Positions 1 to 8,400 of a DNA stretch of 30,191 bases are shown here, in pieces. How positions within the stretch are numbered: position 1 is the stretch's first letter; every line of letters starts with the position of its first letter. The notes under the pieces are model-generated. The model was given only the letters and a program-made list of their open reading frames with translations, was not told the origin of the DNA and ran no database searches. Source of the DNA: CAZTZL01 sp964617625 (GTDB lineage: Bacteria; Zhuqueibacterota; QNDG01; DSAB01). Both the position numbers and the translations under genes were made by a program. Where the stretch lies: positions 1 through 30,191 of the forward strand of contig CAZTZL010000036.1 of NCBI GenBank assembly GCA_964617625.1. Reading direction: 5' to 3'.

Positions 1-26
1 AATAAAAGTAATTTGTGGAATATCTT

Positions 27-956
27 ATGTTTAGTAAAAAATTCCTTGAAAAGCCGCTTCGGTTTTGTTTGCTAATAACCTTTCTTTTATTTTTTGTATC
101 ATCCCAGGGAACATGTCAATACAAAGACATGCCTCGTCAAATAATTCCCGAAAAAGATAAATTTTCTTTTATCCTTGTCGGAGACCGTACAGGCAGTGAT
201 TCTCAAAGCTGGCAGATATTGGATCAAGCTATTCACGAAATCAATCTGCTTCGGCCTGATTTCGTCATCATGATCGGTGATATCATTGAGGAGAGTCCCG
301 GTCGTATCATTTCAATTCAATCACTCTGGTCCGAGGCAATTGAACATTTAAAACTGTTCAAAATGCCATTCTTCATCGTTCCCGGAAATCACGACATCTG
401 GGACCTGACAAGTTATCAGGCATGGAACCAGATTCTGGGGAAAACGTATTATTCTTTCAGCTATAGAGGATGCCGTTTTATCATTTTAAATTCTGAAGAG
501 TACAACATCACAGGCGAACCAGGATTTGGTGAAAAACAACTCGCCTTTTTGAAAGAGGAAATTCAGAATCACCGTCAGTCAAGACAGCTGTTTCTATTTT
601 TTCATAAACCGGTCTGGCTGCCTTCTGAAAAAGACAAATATCACTGGCCCGAAATCGAAGCGCTTCTCGATGGCACCAATTACTCTGTTTTTGCAGGACA
701 TCTGCATTTGCTGGCATCGAAAGAGTATCAAGGACATCGCTATCTGATTGCAGGACCCACGGGCGGAAAAATGCGTCTTGCACGAAATCCAAGTATGGGA
801 TTCATGCAACACTATACATGGGTCACAGTTGAAAACGATTCTTCCTATATCGCATATATTGAACCCGGAAAAATCTATGATGAAAAATTATCACAAAATG
901 CATATAAAACGTATCTCCAGGGTCTTTATCTATTGAAAGGAATGAACCCGTACTAA
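27..956 (+). CDS. Secreted calcineurin-like metallophosphoesterase
   Basis: Predicted two-metal phosphoesterase acting outside the cytoplasm; the substrate is unknown. The N-terminus is a basic stretch followed by a hydrophobic core (about residues 13-27) and a Cys near residue 30, so it is a signal peptide or possibly a lipoprotein signal. Family motifs follow in order (numbered from ATG 27): GDRTG at D53, MIGD at D85, the GNHD block N121-H122-D123, FFHKP with H193, and GHLH with H225 and H227. The first motif has Arg-Thr where many members have D-x-H, so the metal site may be slightly altered. Length (309 aa) is normal for a single-domain member. A GTG at 15 in the same frame would add four residues; ATG 27 was chosen because it gives the cleaner signal peptide. 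No convincing RBS is visible for either. The gene's upstream region lies outside the window. Confident in family, not in substrate. Confidence 0.87.
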   Translation: MFSKKFLEKPLRFCLLITFLLFFVSSQGTCQYKDMPRQIIPEKDKFSFILVGDRTGSDSQSWQILDQAIHEINLLRPDFVIMIGDIIEESPGRIISIQSLWSEAIEHLKLFKMPFFIVPGNHDIWDLTSYQAWNQILGKTYYSFSYRGCRFIILNSEEYNITGEPGFGEKQLAFLKEEIQNHRQSRQLFLFFHKPVWLPSEKDKYHWPEIEALLDGTNYSVFAGHLHLLASKEYQGHRYLIAGPTGGKMRLARNPSMGFMQHYTWVTVENDSSYIAYIEPGKIYDEKLSQNAYKTYLQGLYLLKGMNPY

Positions 957-1013
957 AAGATCCGATATCCGAGTTTGCTGATGAAATCATTTATTTTTTA
1001 ATCAAGAAAACCC

Positions 1014-1042
1014 TTGACCCTCACATATGGAAATCGTATCTT
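1014..1042 (+). promoter_or_regulatory. Sigma70-type promoter upstream of the PAC2 gene
   Basis: TTGACC at 1014-1019 and TATCTT at 1037-1042 are separated by exactly 17 bp. The predicted start is near 1049, giving a leader of about 30 nt to the ATG at 1079. It would drive the PAC2, Nudix, lipoprotein, small ORF and FkbM genes. Confidence 0.55.
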
Positions 1043-1078
1043 TTATAAAACAATTTTTCAAATAGAATCTTCACTGAT

Positions 1079-2041
1079 ATGATGTTCGAAAAAAATCCAA
1101 ACAAAAATAAAATATTGCTGAAAAAGCCCTGTTTGATAGCTGCCTGGCCGGGAATGGGAAATGTCGCGATTACTGCCGTGAACTATTTAAAAGACCAGCT
1201 GGGTGCCCAGCCTCTCATGGATTTTACTTCGGAAAGTTATTTCACGCCAACCAACGCAACAGTGTCCAAACAGATCATACTACCGCCAAAATTGCCTAAA
1301 AACCGGTTTTATTACTATAAATCTTCACAATCGAAGCACGATCTTTTAATATTCATCGGCAACCTTCAGCCCATCGCACATCGCGAATACGACTTCTCGC
1401 TCGAAATCCTGAAAATTGCACAAAACCTTGGAGTACAAAAAGTATACACTACCGCAGCCGCCCCCACGGACATGCATTTCAAGGATGAATCCAGAGTATT
1501 TGCAGTGCCCAATCATAAAGATATTTTAAAAGAATTAATGGAATATCACGTCCATTTTATGAGTGAAGGAACTATCGCCGGAATGAATGGTTTGCTCATT
1601 AGTATCGCCGCGGAAAAACAGATGCAGGGTGTTTGTTTATTAGGTGAAATTCCTTTCTTTACAGCGCAAATCGAATATCCGAAAGCCTCGGTGGCAATCC
1701 TCGAAGTACTGACAAAAATCCTTAAGATTAAACTCGATCTTGTGGATCTGGAGTTATATGCTACCAAAAAAGAAAAGGAAATCGAGCCACTCGCAAATCT
1801 TCTTGCAAAAGAAAATGCCGAATCCGAAACTCAGGAAAGGGAAGAAAATATTCCCAATCCGGAATCTCAGGTCCCCAAATCGATAAGATTAAAAATTGAA
1901 AAAATGTTCAGGCAGGCCGAATTGGATAAAACCTATAAAAGTAAAATGCGTTTAAAAGAGGAACTGGACAGTTGGGGTTTGTTTAACGATTATCTGGACC
2001 GCTTCCTGGATCTTTTTAAAAAAGGAAAAGAGGAATCGTGA
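1079..2041 (+). CDS. PAC2 family protein (proteasome-assembly-chaperone-like fold)
   Basis: Residues about 15-225 read as a PAC2/DUF75 domain: the early AAWPGMGNVA segment, the LLIFIGNLQP strand, YTTAAAPTD, and GTIAGMNGLL are typical of archaeal and bacterial members. The biochemical role of bacterial PAC2 proteins is poorly defined; archaeal and eukaryotic relatives help assemble proteasomes. No proteasome subunit is encoded nearby. Residues about 230-320 form a charged, Glu/Lys-rich extension with likely helices, probably a separate C-terminal module. The start is one of two adjacent ATG codons (1079 or 1082); the RBS is weak. The stop overlaps the next start by 4 nt (GTGA), indicating translational coupling with the Nudix gene. 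Confident in family; function is inference. Confidence 0.85.
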   Translation: MMFEKNPNKNKILLKKPCLIAAWPGMGNVAITAVNYLKDQLGAQPLMDFTSESYFTPTNATVSKQIILPPKLPKNRFYYYKSSQSKHDLLIFIGNLQPIAHREYDFSLEILKIAQNLGVQKVYTTAAAPTDMHFKDESRVFAVPNHKDILKELMEYHVHFMSEGTIAGMNGLLISIAAEKQMQGVCLLGEIPFFTAQIEYPKASVAILEVLTKILKIKLDLVDLELYATKKEKEIEPLANLLAKENAESETQEREENIPNPESQVPKSIRLKIEKMFRQAELDKTYKSKMRLKEELDSWGLFNDYLDRFLDLFKKGKEES

Positions 2042-2505
2042 TCGAAGGGGATCCCAATCGGAGAAAATATCCACCATTCCCGATTCCTGCAGTTTCCGGC
2101 CTTATCCTTGATTCAAATAAAAAAATACTTCTCATCAAACGCGCCAGTCCACCCTCAAAGAATAAATGGAGTCTCCCTGGAGGAATGGTTGATCTCGGAG
2201 AAAAACTCGAAACGGCCTTGTATAGAGAAATACTCGAGGAGTGTAGTATCGGTGTTCAAATTGGCCCTTTGTTCAATGCAGTTTCCAGAATAGTGAAAGA
2301 CAATAAAAATGATGTTGAATATCATTATATTATTCTCGATTATCTTTGCCGCTATATTGGAGGTACAGTTAAAGCGAATACCGATGCAAGTGCCGTACAA
2401 TGGTTTGATGTTAAAGAGATTCAAAAGCTCGATCTGTCCGAAGGAGTATCCGACGTTATTCAAAAAGGAATTCAAATTTCAACGGACTTAATAAAGACAG
2501 AGTAA
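2038..2505 (+). CDS. Nudix hydrolase
   Basis: Hydrolyses a nucleoside diphosphate linked to another moiety; the substrate cannot be read from the sequence. The Nudix box is complete: G49, five residues, E55, seven residues, then R63-E64, E67-E68 and hydrophobic I71, though the usual Gly after EE is Cys-Ser here. The preceding strand ILLIKRA and WSLPGG are also typical. At 155 aa it is a single-domain enzyme, close in look to ADP-ribose pyrophosphatase or MutT-like proteins. Translation starts at a GTG inside the stop of the PAC2 gene, so the two proteins are probably made together. It is followed after 7 nt by the lipoprotein gene. Confident in family, open on substrate. Confidence 0.93.
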   Translation: MIEGDPNRRKYPPFPIPAVSGLILDSNKKILLIKRASPPSKNKWSLPGGMVDLGEKLETALYREILEECSIGVQIGPLFNAVSRIVKDNKNDVEYHYIILDYLCRYIGGTVKANTDASAVQWFDVKEIQKLDLSEGVSDVIQKGIQISTDLIKTE

Positions 2506-2512
2506 CCGCAGT

Positions 2513-3127
2513 ATGAAAACATTTAAAAATAAATGGCTGCTTCTTCTTTTGATTTTAATCAATTGCCGAACAATCCGACCCACGATAGAAATTGGCAGAT
2601 ACATGTTTAATTACAATAATTTGACATACCGGATTGAAAGTGTCACTCCAAGCAATATGGAAGGATACAATATATTAAGCCGCCTGGAAAATGAACATAT
2701 CGTATTTAAAGCCATCGATAAAGAACAAAACGGAACTTTAAATGAAGTACTGATCGGTGATTTAACCCTGAAAGATGCCAATGCAATATATCAAGTCGGC
2801 ATCAAGGAAGGCGAACGGTTGGGTTATATCAAAAAAAGAACATTTGCAAGAGAATACCGCACCTATGATGAATTGAACAATTATTTACTGGCTACCTATC
2901 TTCTGGCAGTCGGAGACTTGTACAATAAATTCAGAATTACAAGCAGACACATTATTTCGAGCGAAATAGTTGTGATTGATTTGGATGCAGACGGAAAACT
3001 TGATAAAGTCGAAAATGGAGATATGGGACTAAATTTTTATCAAAAGTATTATGATAAAATTCTTGCTCGCGGACTCAAGGAAATGAAAATAGAAAAAAGG
3101 AACGGAACCTATATCGTACTACTGTAA
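2513..3127 (+). CDS. Small lipoprotein with a canonical EF-hand-type loop
   Basis: No named family recognised. The N-terminus (about residues 1-18) is basic then hydrophobic, ending LILINC, which fits a lipoprotein signal with Cys at the new N-terminus. The mature part is about 186 aa, mixed alpha/beta by eye. Residues 156-167 read DLDADGKLDKVE, which matches the 12-residue calcium loop: Asp at 1, 3 and 5, Gly at 6, hydrophobic at 8, Asp at 9, Glu at 12. Only one such loop is present; dockerins and calmodulins carry two. The gene lies 7 nt after the Nudix stop and 32 nt before a small basic ORF, so it is probably in the same operon. Calcium binding is inference from the motif. Confidence 0.75.
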   Translation: MKTFKNKWLLLLLILINCRTIRPTIEIGRYMFNYNNLTYRIESVTPSNMEGYNILSRLENEHIVFKAIDKEQNGTLNEVLIGDLTLKDANAIYQVGIKEGERLGYIKKRTFAREYRTYDELNNYLLATYLLAVGDLYNKFRITSRHIISSEIVVIDLDADGKLDKVENGDMGLNFYQKYYDKILARGLKEMKIEKRNGTYIVLL

Positions 3128-3159
3128 TTCAGTTCGATGCAAATGTTGTTAGATCCCAG

Positions 3160-3315
3160 ATGAAGAAACCAAGAGATAAAAATATTGAGAAAATTCATCA
3201 TCGCGGGGGCAAAGGGGCCCATCGCATCAAGAACAAAGAAGCCAGATGGGTTCGGAAACGATTTAAAGAAAAACTTAAAAAAATATTAACCAAAGAAACC
3301 GACGAATTACTTTAA
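3160..3315 (+). CDS. Small basic protein, 51 aa, unknown
   Basis: An ATG-started ORF of 51 codons between the lipoprotein and FkbM genes. The product begins MKKPRDKNIEKIHHRGGKG and is very rich in Lys and Arg, with an amphipathic-looking stretch around WVRKRFKEKLKKIL; it has no signal peptide. Such composition fits nucleic-acid or ribosome binding, but no family is recognised. It fills most of the 205-nt gap between its neighbours, keeps the same strand, and its stop lies 17 nt before the FkbM start, which supports a real gene. Against this, no good RBS is seen ahead of the ATG. It could be chance coding in an AT-rich gap. Confidence 0.45.
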   Translation: MKKPRDKNIEKIHHRGGKGAHRIKNKEARWVRKRFKEKLKKILTKETDELL

Positions 3316-3332
3316 TAATTGGGTGCCTCCAT

Positions 3333-4172
3333 ATGATTGGATCAATCATTAATGCCGTAATCCGCTTATTTACAGCAATGGGCCAGATTAATCAATTATC
3401 AATCGATAATAATTTTAAAAACTACCTTCGGAAAATATATTTTCTTCGTATTTTCCTGAAACAATATGATTCTAAAAATAAATCTGTTCGATTGGACAAC
3501 TATCAAGTCAAGTATTGTACATATAATAATTTTATTTACATTTTTAATGAAATATTTATTAAGGGCGCCTATTACTTTAAAACAGAAAAAACAAATCCTT
3601 TTATTATTGATTGTGGTAGCAATATAGGATTATCCGTGCTTTATTTTAAAATCATATATCCAAATGCTGATATCATAGCTTTCGAACCGGACGAAGAAGC
3701 TTTCTTATGCCTAAAATCAAACAGCGAACTCAACAAACTAAAATCTGTGGAAATCCTTAAAAAGGCAGTTTGCGATACTGACGGAGAAATCGCGCTCTTT
3801 TATGATAAAGAACAACCGGGTGCATTAAACATGAGCACGGTTCAGCAAAGATTGCCAAAAGATAAAAAAATTGTCGAAGCTGTCCGCTTATCAAAATTTA
3901 TTAATAGAGAAATCGACTTTCTCAAAATGGATGTTGAAGGAGCCGAACAACACATTTTAGAGGAACTTATAAAAGAAAATAAATTACGATATATCAAACA
4001 AATGGTTATAGAATATCACCATCATATTGATAAAGAAAAAGATGTATTCTCACAAATATTGATCCTTTTAGAAAAAGCAAAATTCGGTTATCAAATAGAA
4101 AGTAATTTCGATCGGCCAATTAGAAGGAGACAATTTCAAGATATTTTAATATTCGCTTATCAAAAAAAATAG
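3333..4172 (+). CDS. FkbM family SAM-dependent methyltransferase
   Basis: Transfers a methyl group from S-adenosylmethionine, in this family usually to a sugar hydroxyl in a polysaccharide or secondary metabolite. Residues 91-100 (IIDCGSNIGL) are the SAM-binding glycine motif, 117-120 (FEPD) the acidic residue contacting the ribose, and 197-205 (LKMDVEGAE) the FkbM hallmark. The first 85 residues are basic and not conserved in an obvious way. Length (279 aa) is typical. The start ATG is preceded by a weak GGGTG. The gene is more AT-rich than its neighbours by eye, as is common for surface-polysaccharide genes. It converges on the barrel gene that ends at 4220, with only 47 nt between stops and no clear terminator. 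Confidence 0.9.
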   Translation: MIGSIINAVIRLFTAMGQINQLSIDNNFKNYLRKIYFLRIFLKQYDSKNKSVRLDNYQVKYCTYNNFIYIFNEIFIKGAYYFKTEKTNPFIIDCGSNIGLSVLYFKIIYPNADIIAFEPDEEAFLCLKSNSELNKLKSVEILKKAVCDTDGEIALFYDKEQPGALNMSTVQQRLPKDKKIVEAVRLSKFINREIDFLKMDVEGAEQHILEELIKENKLRYIKQMVIEYHHHIDKEKDVFSQILILLEKAKFGYQIESNFDRPIRRRQFQDILIFAYQKK

Positions 4173-4219
4173 ATAGAACCAACTTGATTAAAAGAATAAT
4201 TCGCTTTGTATGTCAAAAT

Positions 4220-5371
4220 TTATAATTTGAAATCCCAGCCAAGAAAAAGTTCAAAAATGACAATATCTCTTTTATCATTAATATTAAAAACTCTTTTCCC
4301 CGATAAAAATTTAAGTTTGAAATTCATATTTGTCTTTTCCGACAATTCATAATTCAGACCAAATCCGCCTCCAAAAATAGTTGCCTGTCCAATCCCATTT
4401 TGATTGGCACCATAAAAACGGCCATCTCCATAGAAAAAGAGTGCACCATTTTGTACATCTACTACCTTTAGAACAAGATCTACCTCAGTTTCAGGACCAT
4501 TGCTATTTTTTAGTTCTTCTTTCATAGCCAATCCCTGCCAGATCCCATTCTTACCTTTCTTTCTAAATCGTAATCGGCCTAAGAAATATTGTTGACTGAA
4601 TTGATACAAGTAGCCAAAATCTAAAAGCAGTTTTTCTCCCGAACCGTATATTTCCTGTCCGCTTAATAAATCGCGCGAATAGCTCGTAAAAATACCGTCC
4701 ATCATCAATTTCATATCTTCCTTGAGCCGTAAATCCAGACCAAAATTTATTGAAATTTCATCACCAGGTTTATATTCTTCCTCAGAGACTCTTTCTTCTC
4801 CTTGAACCTCATAAACATAACGTACAGGAACAAATGCCTGATGATTGACATACTCACCTCCGACTCCTATAATTGCACTTTCACTTACAGGGAGTGCAAA
4901 AGCAACACCAATTTTCCGGCACAACCCTTGACTATATGCCGGCAGGCGAAAACGGGAGATATTGTCATCCAAAAGCTGTGAAAGTAAAAATTCACGATCA
5001 TTCAAAGAAGATTTCCCCGTTGGAACACCAATACCGATATTGAAAAAAGCTTTTTCCTTCCAAAAAATATAAGTTCCCTGAATCCAGGTATCGGACAAAC
5101 CGGAAATTCTGATGTTTGCAGTATCAGCCCAACTTGATATTGCAGGTGTATTATTGATAACCATTTGAATATGGTGACCGACTGGAAAAACAATAGTAAT
5201 CGGAAAAGAGAATTGATTGATTGGCACATCTTGTTTCTGTAATCGAACCATCTGCAAAGACATTCCTGCCGATATATATGTCAGATTTTGCGACACGGAT
5301 GATTCTTCCTGAGCAAAATCCTTTCCGACAAATAAAAATAAAATCAATAAAATTGAGAGTTTGCTTCTCAT
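4220..5371 (-). CDS. Outer-membrane beta-barrel protein candidate
   Basis: The N-terminus MRSKLSILLILFLFVGKDFAQ is a signal peptide with likely cleavage after FAQ. The rest is rich in alternating polar/hydrophobic strands with aromatic residues, Gly and Tyr, and the chain ends in a hydrophobic/aromatic strand (GWDFKL), as barrels do. Motifs such as YIFWKEKAFFNIGIGVPTGK recall transport-type porin families, but no named family is certain. The start at 5371 is chosen because AGGAG lies just upstream; an in-frame extension to 5410 would add 13 residues ahead of the signal peptide. It is the last gene of the unit headed by the CsgG-like proteins, 39 nt after the giant gene's stop, so it may serve as partner or anchor for that protein (inference). 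About 383 aa. Confidence 0.7.
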   Translation of the reverse strand: MRSKLSILLILFLFVGKDFAQEESSVSQNLTYISAGMSLQMVRLQKQDVPINQFSFPITIVFPVGHHIQMVINNTPAISSWADTANIRISGLSDTWIQGTYIFWKEKAFFNIGIGVPTGKSSLNDREFLLSQLLDDNISRFRLPAYSQGLCRKIGVAFALPVSESAIIGVGGEYVNHQAFVPVRYVYEVQGEERVSEEEYKPGDEISINFGLDLRLKEDMKLMMDGIFTSYSRDLLSGQEIYGSGEKLLLDFGYLYQFSQQYFLGRLRFRKKGKNGIWQGLAMKEELKNSNGPETEVDLVLKVVDVQNGALFFYGDGRFYGANQNGIGQATIFGGGFGLNYELSEKTNMNFKLKFLSGKRVFNINDKRDIVIFELFLGWDFKL

Positions 5372-5410
5372 AAAGACTCCTCGTCTCATTCTTATTAAAA
5401 AGTAGATCAT

Positions 5411-8400
5411 TTATCTAATAAGCACCATCTTTTTCGTTGCAATTTTATCCTTTGTTTCGATACGATAAAGATAAACACCGCTCGAAACAGTCAATCCCTT
5501 TTCATTCATTCCATTCCAGACAACCTGATGATAACCGGCTTTTCGCGTTTCTTCAATCAGGACTTTAACTTCTTGACCCAATGCATTATAGATAATGATT
5601 TTTACCATACTCTTTTTCGGAAGGCTGAATTCTATATTCGTTTCCGGATTAAAGGGATTGGGATAGTTCTGGGACAACCGAAATTCGATAGGTTCCAGCG
5701 GAATACCTTCACTATTTTTTTCGATAAATGCTCTCGTTCCCGCAATCAATTTTGCTTGATGCCGATTGGGTACTTTTTTTGAAGTTCGAAACTGGATTCC
5801 GGTATCTCTTAAAAGATTTTTTGAATATCCTTCGTCCAGATCGATGAAATAAGCTTCCCAGTCATCCGGTAGGTCATTAAACATTTCCCAGGATACATTA
5901 ACATCTCGATCCGAAATTTTTGTCTCAATGGAACAGTCCCAGACACAACCCTCATCATTTTGTTTACGGATATCGACAGCATAACGGCCGTTACGGCTTG
6001 TCCAATCCGAATGATCAAAGAAAAAGGACACATAATCGCCTACAGGCGGAGGCTCGGGCTGGTCATAGATATCCCAGGAGGTCTCTGCACTTAGCTTCAC
6101 ACCGGCATAATTATCAAGATCCTTGGTTCCTTTGGCCCATGTGGAAAACCGCATGACCCACTCGTTGGATTGAATTTGTTTGCATATGTTTTTGGATGAA
6201 AGAGATGGCTTGCTCAGCCCGGATTGTCTGGGAAGAATGGAAAGAAAAGCTGTGTCCTCGTACGCATTATAAACCCAGTATCCCTTCCATGGGCTCAATT
6301 CATTCCAGTACAGCTGATAACCGTTGATGGGATCGTAGTAGTATAATGTGCCGACAGAATCGGATGAGATCGAACAATCATCCCACCGAACTGTAAAATT
6401 ATATGGATCAGCAATCATGTTCCATCCCGGACAAAGTGCCAGTTGAAAACTCGAATCCGTCGAAACTGTCGTGCCGGCTCCCACATCGACCTTTCTCTCA
6501 TAGTCGGTTATTATCCAGTAGGAGCGTCCAGCAGCAAAATCAAAGAATAATGAATCGCGTGGTAGTCCCTGATAATTGTAATAAAAACTGTCCTGCGGTT
6601 CCCACCAGAAAAGACGCCATTGATAGGGATCGTATTTACCCAGATCATCTTCAAGAACATTTTTAACATCCGTCGAATCCAGATTGAAGGGAACGGAAAA
6701 CATTTGAAATTGTCGGTACAGAAAACTAGCCGACGATTCAACTCCATTATGCCGCACGACAGAGGAGATCGGACTGTTTCTCGGATCCAGTATTGGACAG
6801 GTTAATGTATCAACACCCGATAAGACTTCCACAAAATATTCGAGACCCTTTAAAGTTACTGCGGTCGAGGGAAGTGCGATTTGCATCGTATCACCCATTA
6901 GCGGAGTCGCGATTGTTTTTTGATAGGTTCTCGATCCGCCGGATCCATAATATAAATTTACAATATCCGCATCAAGGTCTGAAGGAATCTGTAATTTCAA
7001 AGTCAACGATTGTCCGTAAATTGGCGGATCGGGAATCAGTTTGACAACTTTAATTCCGTAATCCACCAATCCGAATTCCCAGGGCTCCCGGGCGATGTCT
7101 GAAATCCGTACCTCGTCGATGTATCCTTCAAAATAATTGCCCATTAGTGCACTATCCATTTCTGCAGCTCCAAGAAGAAGCGGGCGCTGTGTCGTTACAG
7201 ATTCAGATTCGTTCCAACCCCAGGTGGACAAGGTGTCCCCATCGACATAGACTACATAGAACTGCGTGATATGATTATAAGTCAACGCAAAATGGTGCCA
7301 GCTATCCGTGTTTAATCTCGGCCCAGGGATATTGCGGCCTGACCAATTCAGCCTGCCTTCGCTATTCAATTTTACAAAATACTCAAGAGAATCCTGATAA
7401 TCCATATATCCTTTTGAAATCAGCGCCTGTGAAATCGTATCGGTTCTAAAAAAGCACTCAATGGTATGACTTTCTGTATTTTGATCAAATGAGAAATCCG
7501 GATCGGAGCCGATTTCGACATAATCGTTTATGCCATCGAAACGGAGCGCGCCTCCAAAAAGACCATTGCTTACCCACCTGACTCCGTTACGAAGCAAAGC
7601 ATGATGCCCATTATCGGAAGCATCATAAACCATTGTATCTCCAGACACACTGTTGAACTGATACAATGCTATTGTATGTGCATCTACAATATATTGACCG
7701 GGAACAAGTTTGTTTTCTGTTCCAATTCCTCTGAGAGTAATATAAATGACCGGATGATTTTGATCATTGGATGTAATGGTTAAAAGTTGATCGTGCTGGA
7801 CGTCGGCATCGACAGGCGTAAAACTGACTTCTACATTCTGGGATTTCAGACGCGGTAATGTAAAAGAATGGAGCGAATCCGGAATAGAATACACTCCGGA
7901 AGCGCCTACAATATTTTCAATTTCGAGGTCCTGATCCCCATTATTTCTTATTGAAAACCGAAGTATTCTTGAATGATTAATCCACACTGTCGCGAAATCC
8001 AGTTCTGTCGGATATACAGCAATGGCCGGAGAAAGCACATCAAATTCCCAGTTGGCCCGGGCAATATGTGAAAAACGGATTTCATCGATATAACCATGAA
8101 ATGCATTTAATGCCGTGGAATCTGCGCCAATTGTAACCAATTTCGAACTGATTTCTCTAAATCCTTCCGGCAAATAGAGACTGCCCATCCGATAATTATT
8201 CAAATACAATTGGAGGGAATCTTCGTTCCAGACAAATGCAGTATGATACCATTGTTTTGTGTTAAATAAATTCGGATTTCCCGTAATGAGCGAATCCTTT
8301 TCTCCATTAAATTTCCACACGCTCAATTTTATCCCGCTAACCGGATCGAGCGCCAGTTCGAACTGCTTTTTCGATCCTGACCCTTTGCTGATCAGTACTC

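Noticed and set aside
980..1002. Possible terminator after the metallophosphoesterase gene
   Set aside because: The stem ATGA/TCAT has only four pairs and a 2-nt loop, too weak despite the following T-rich run.
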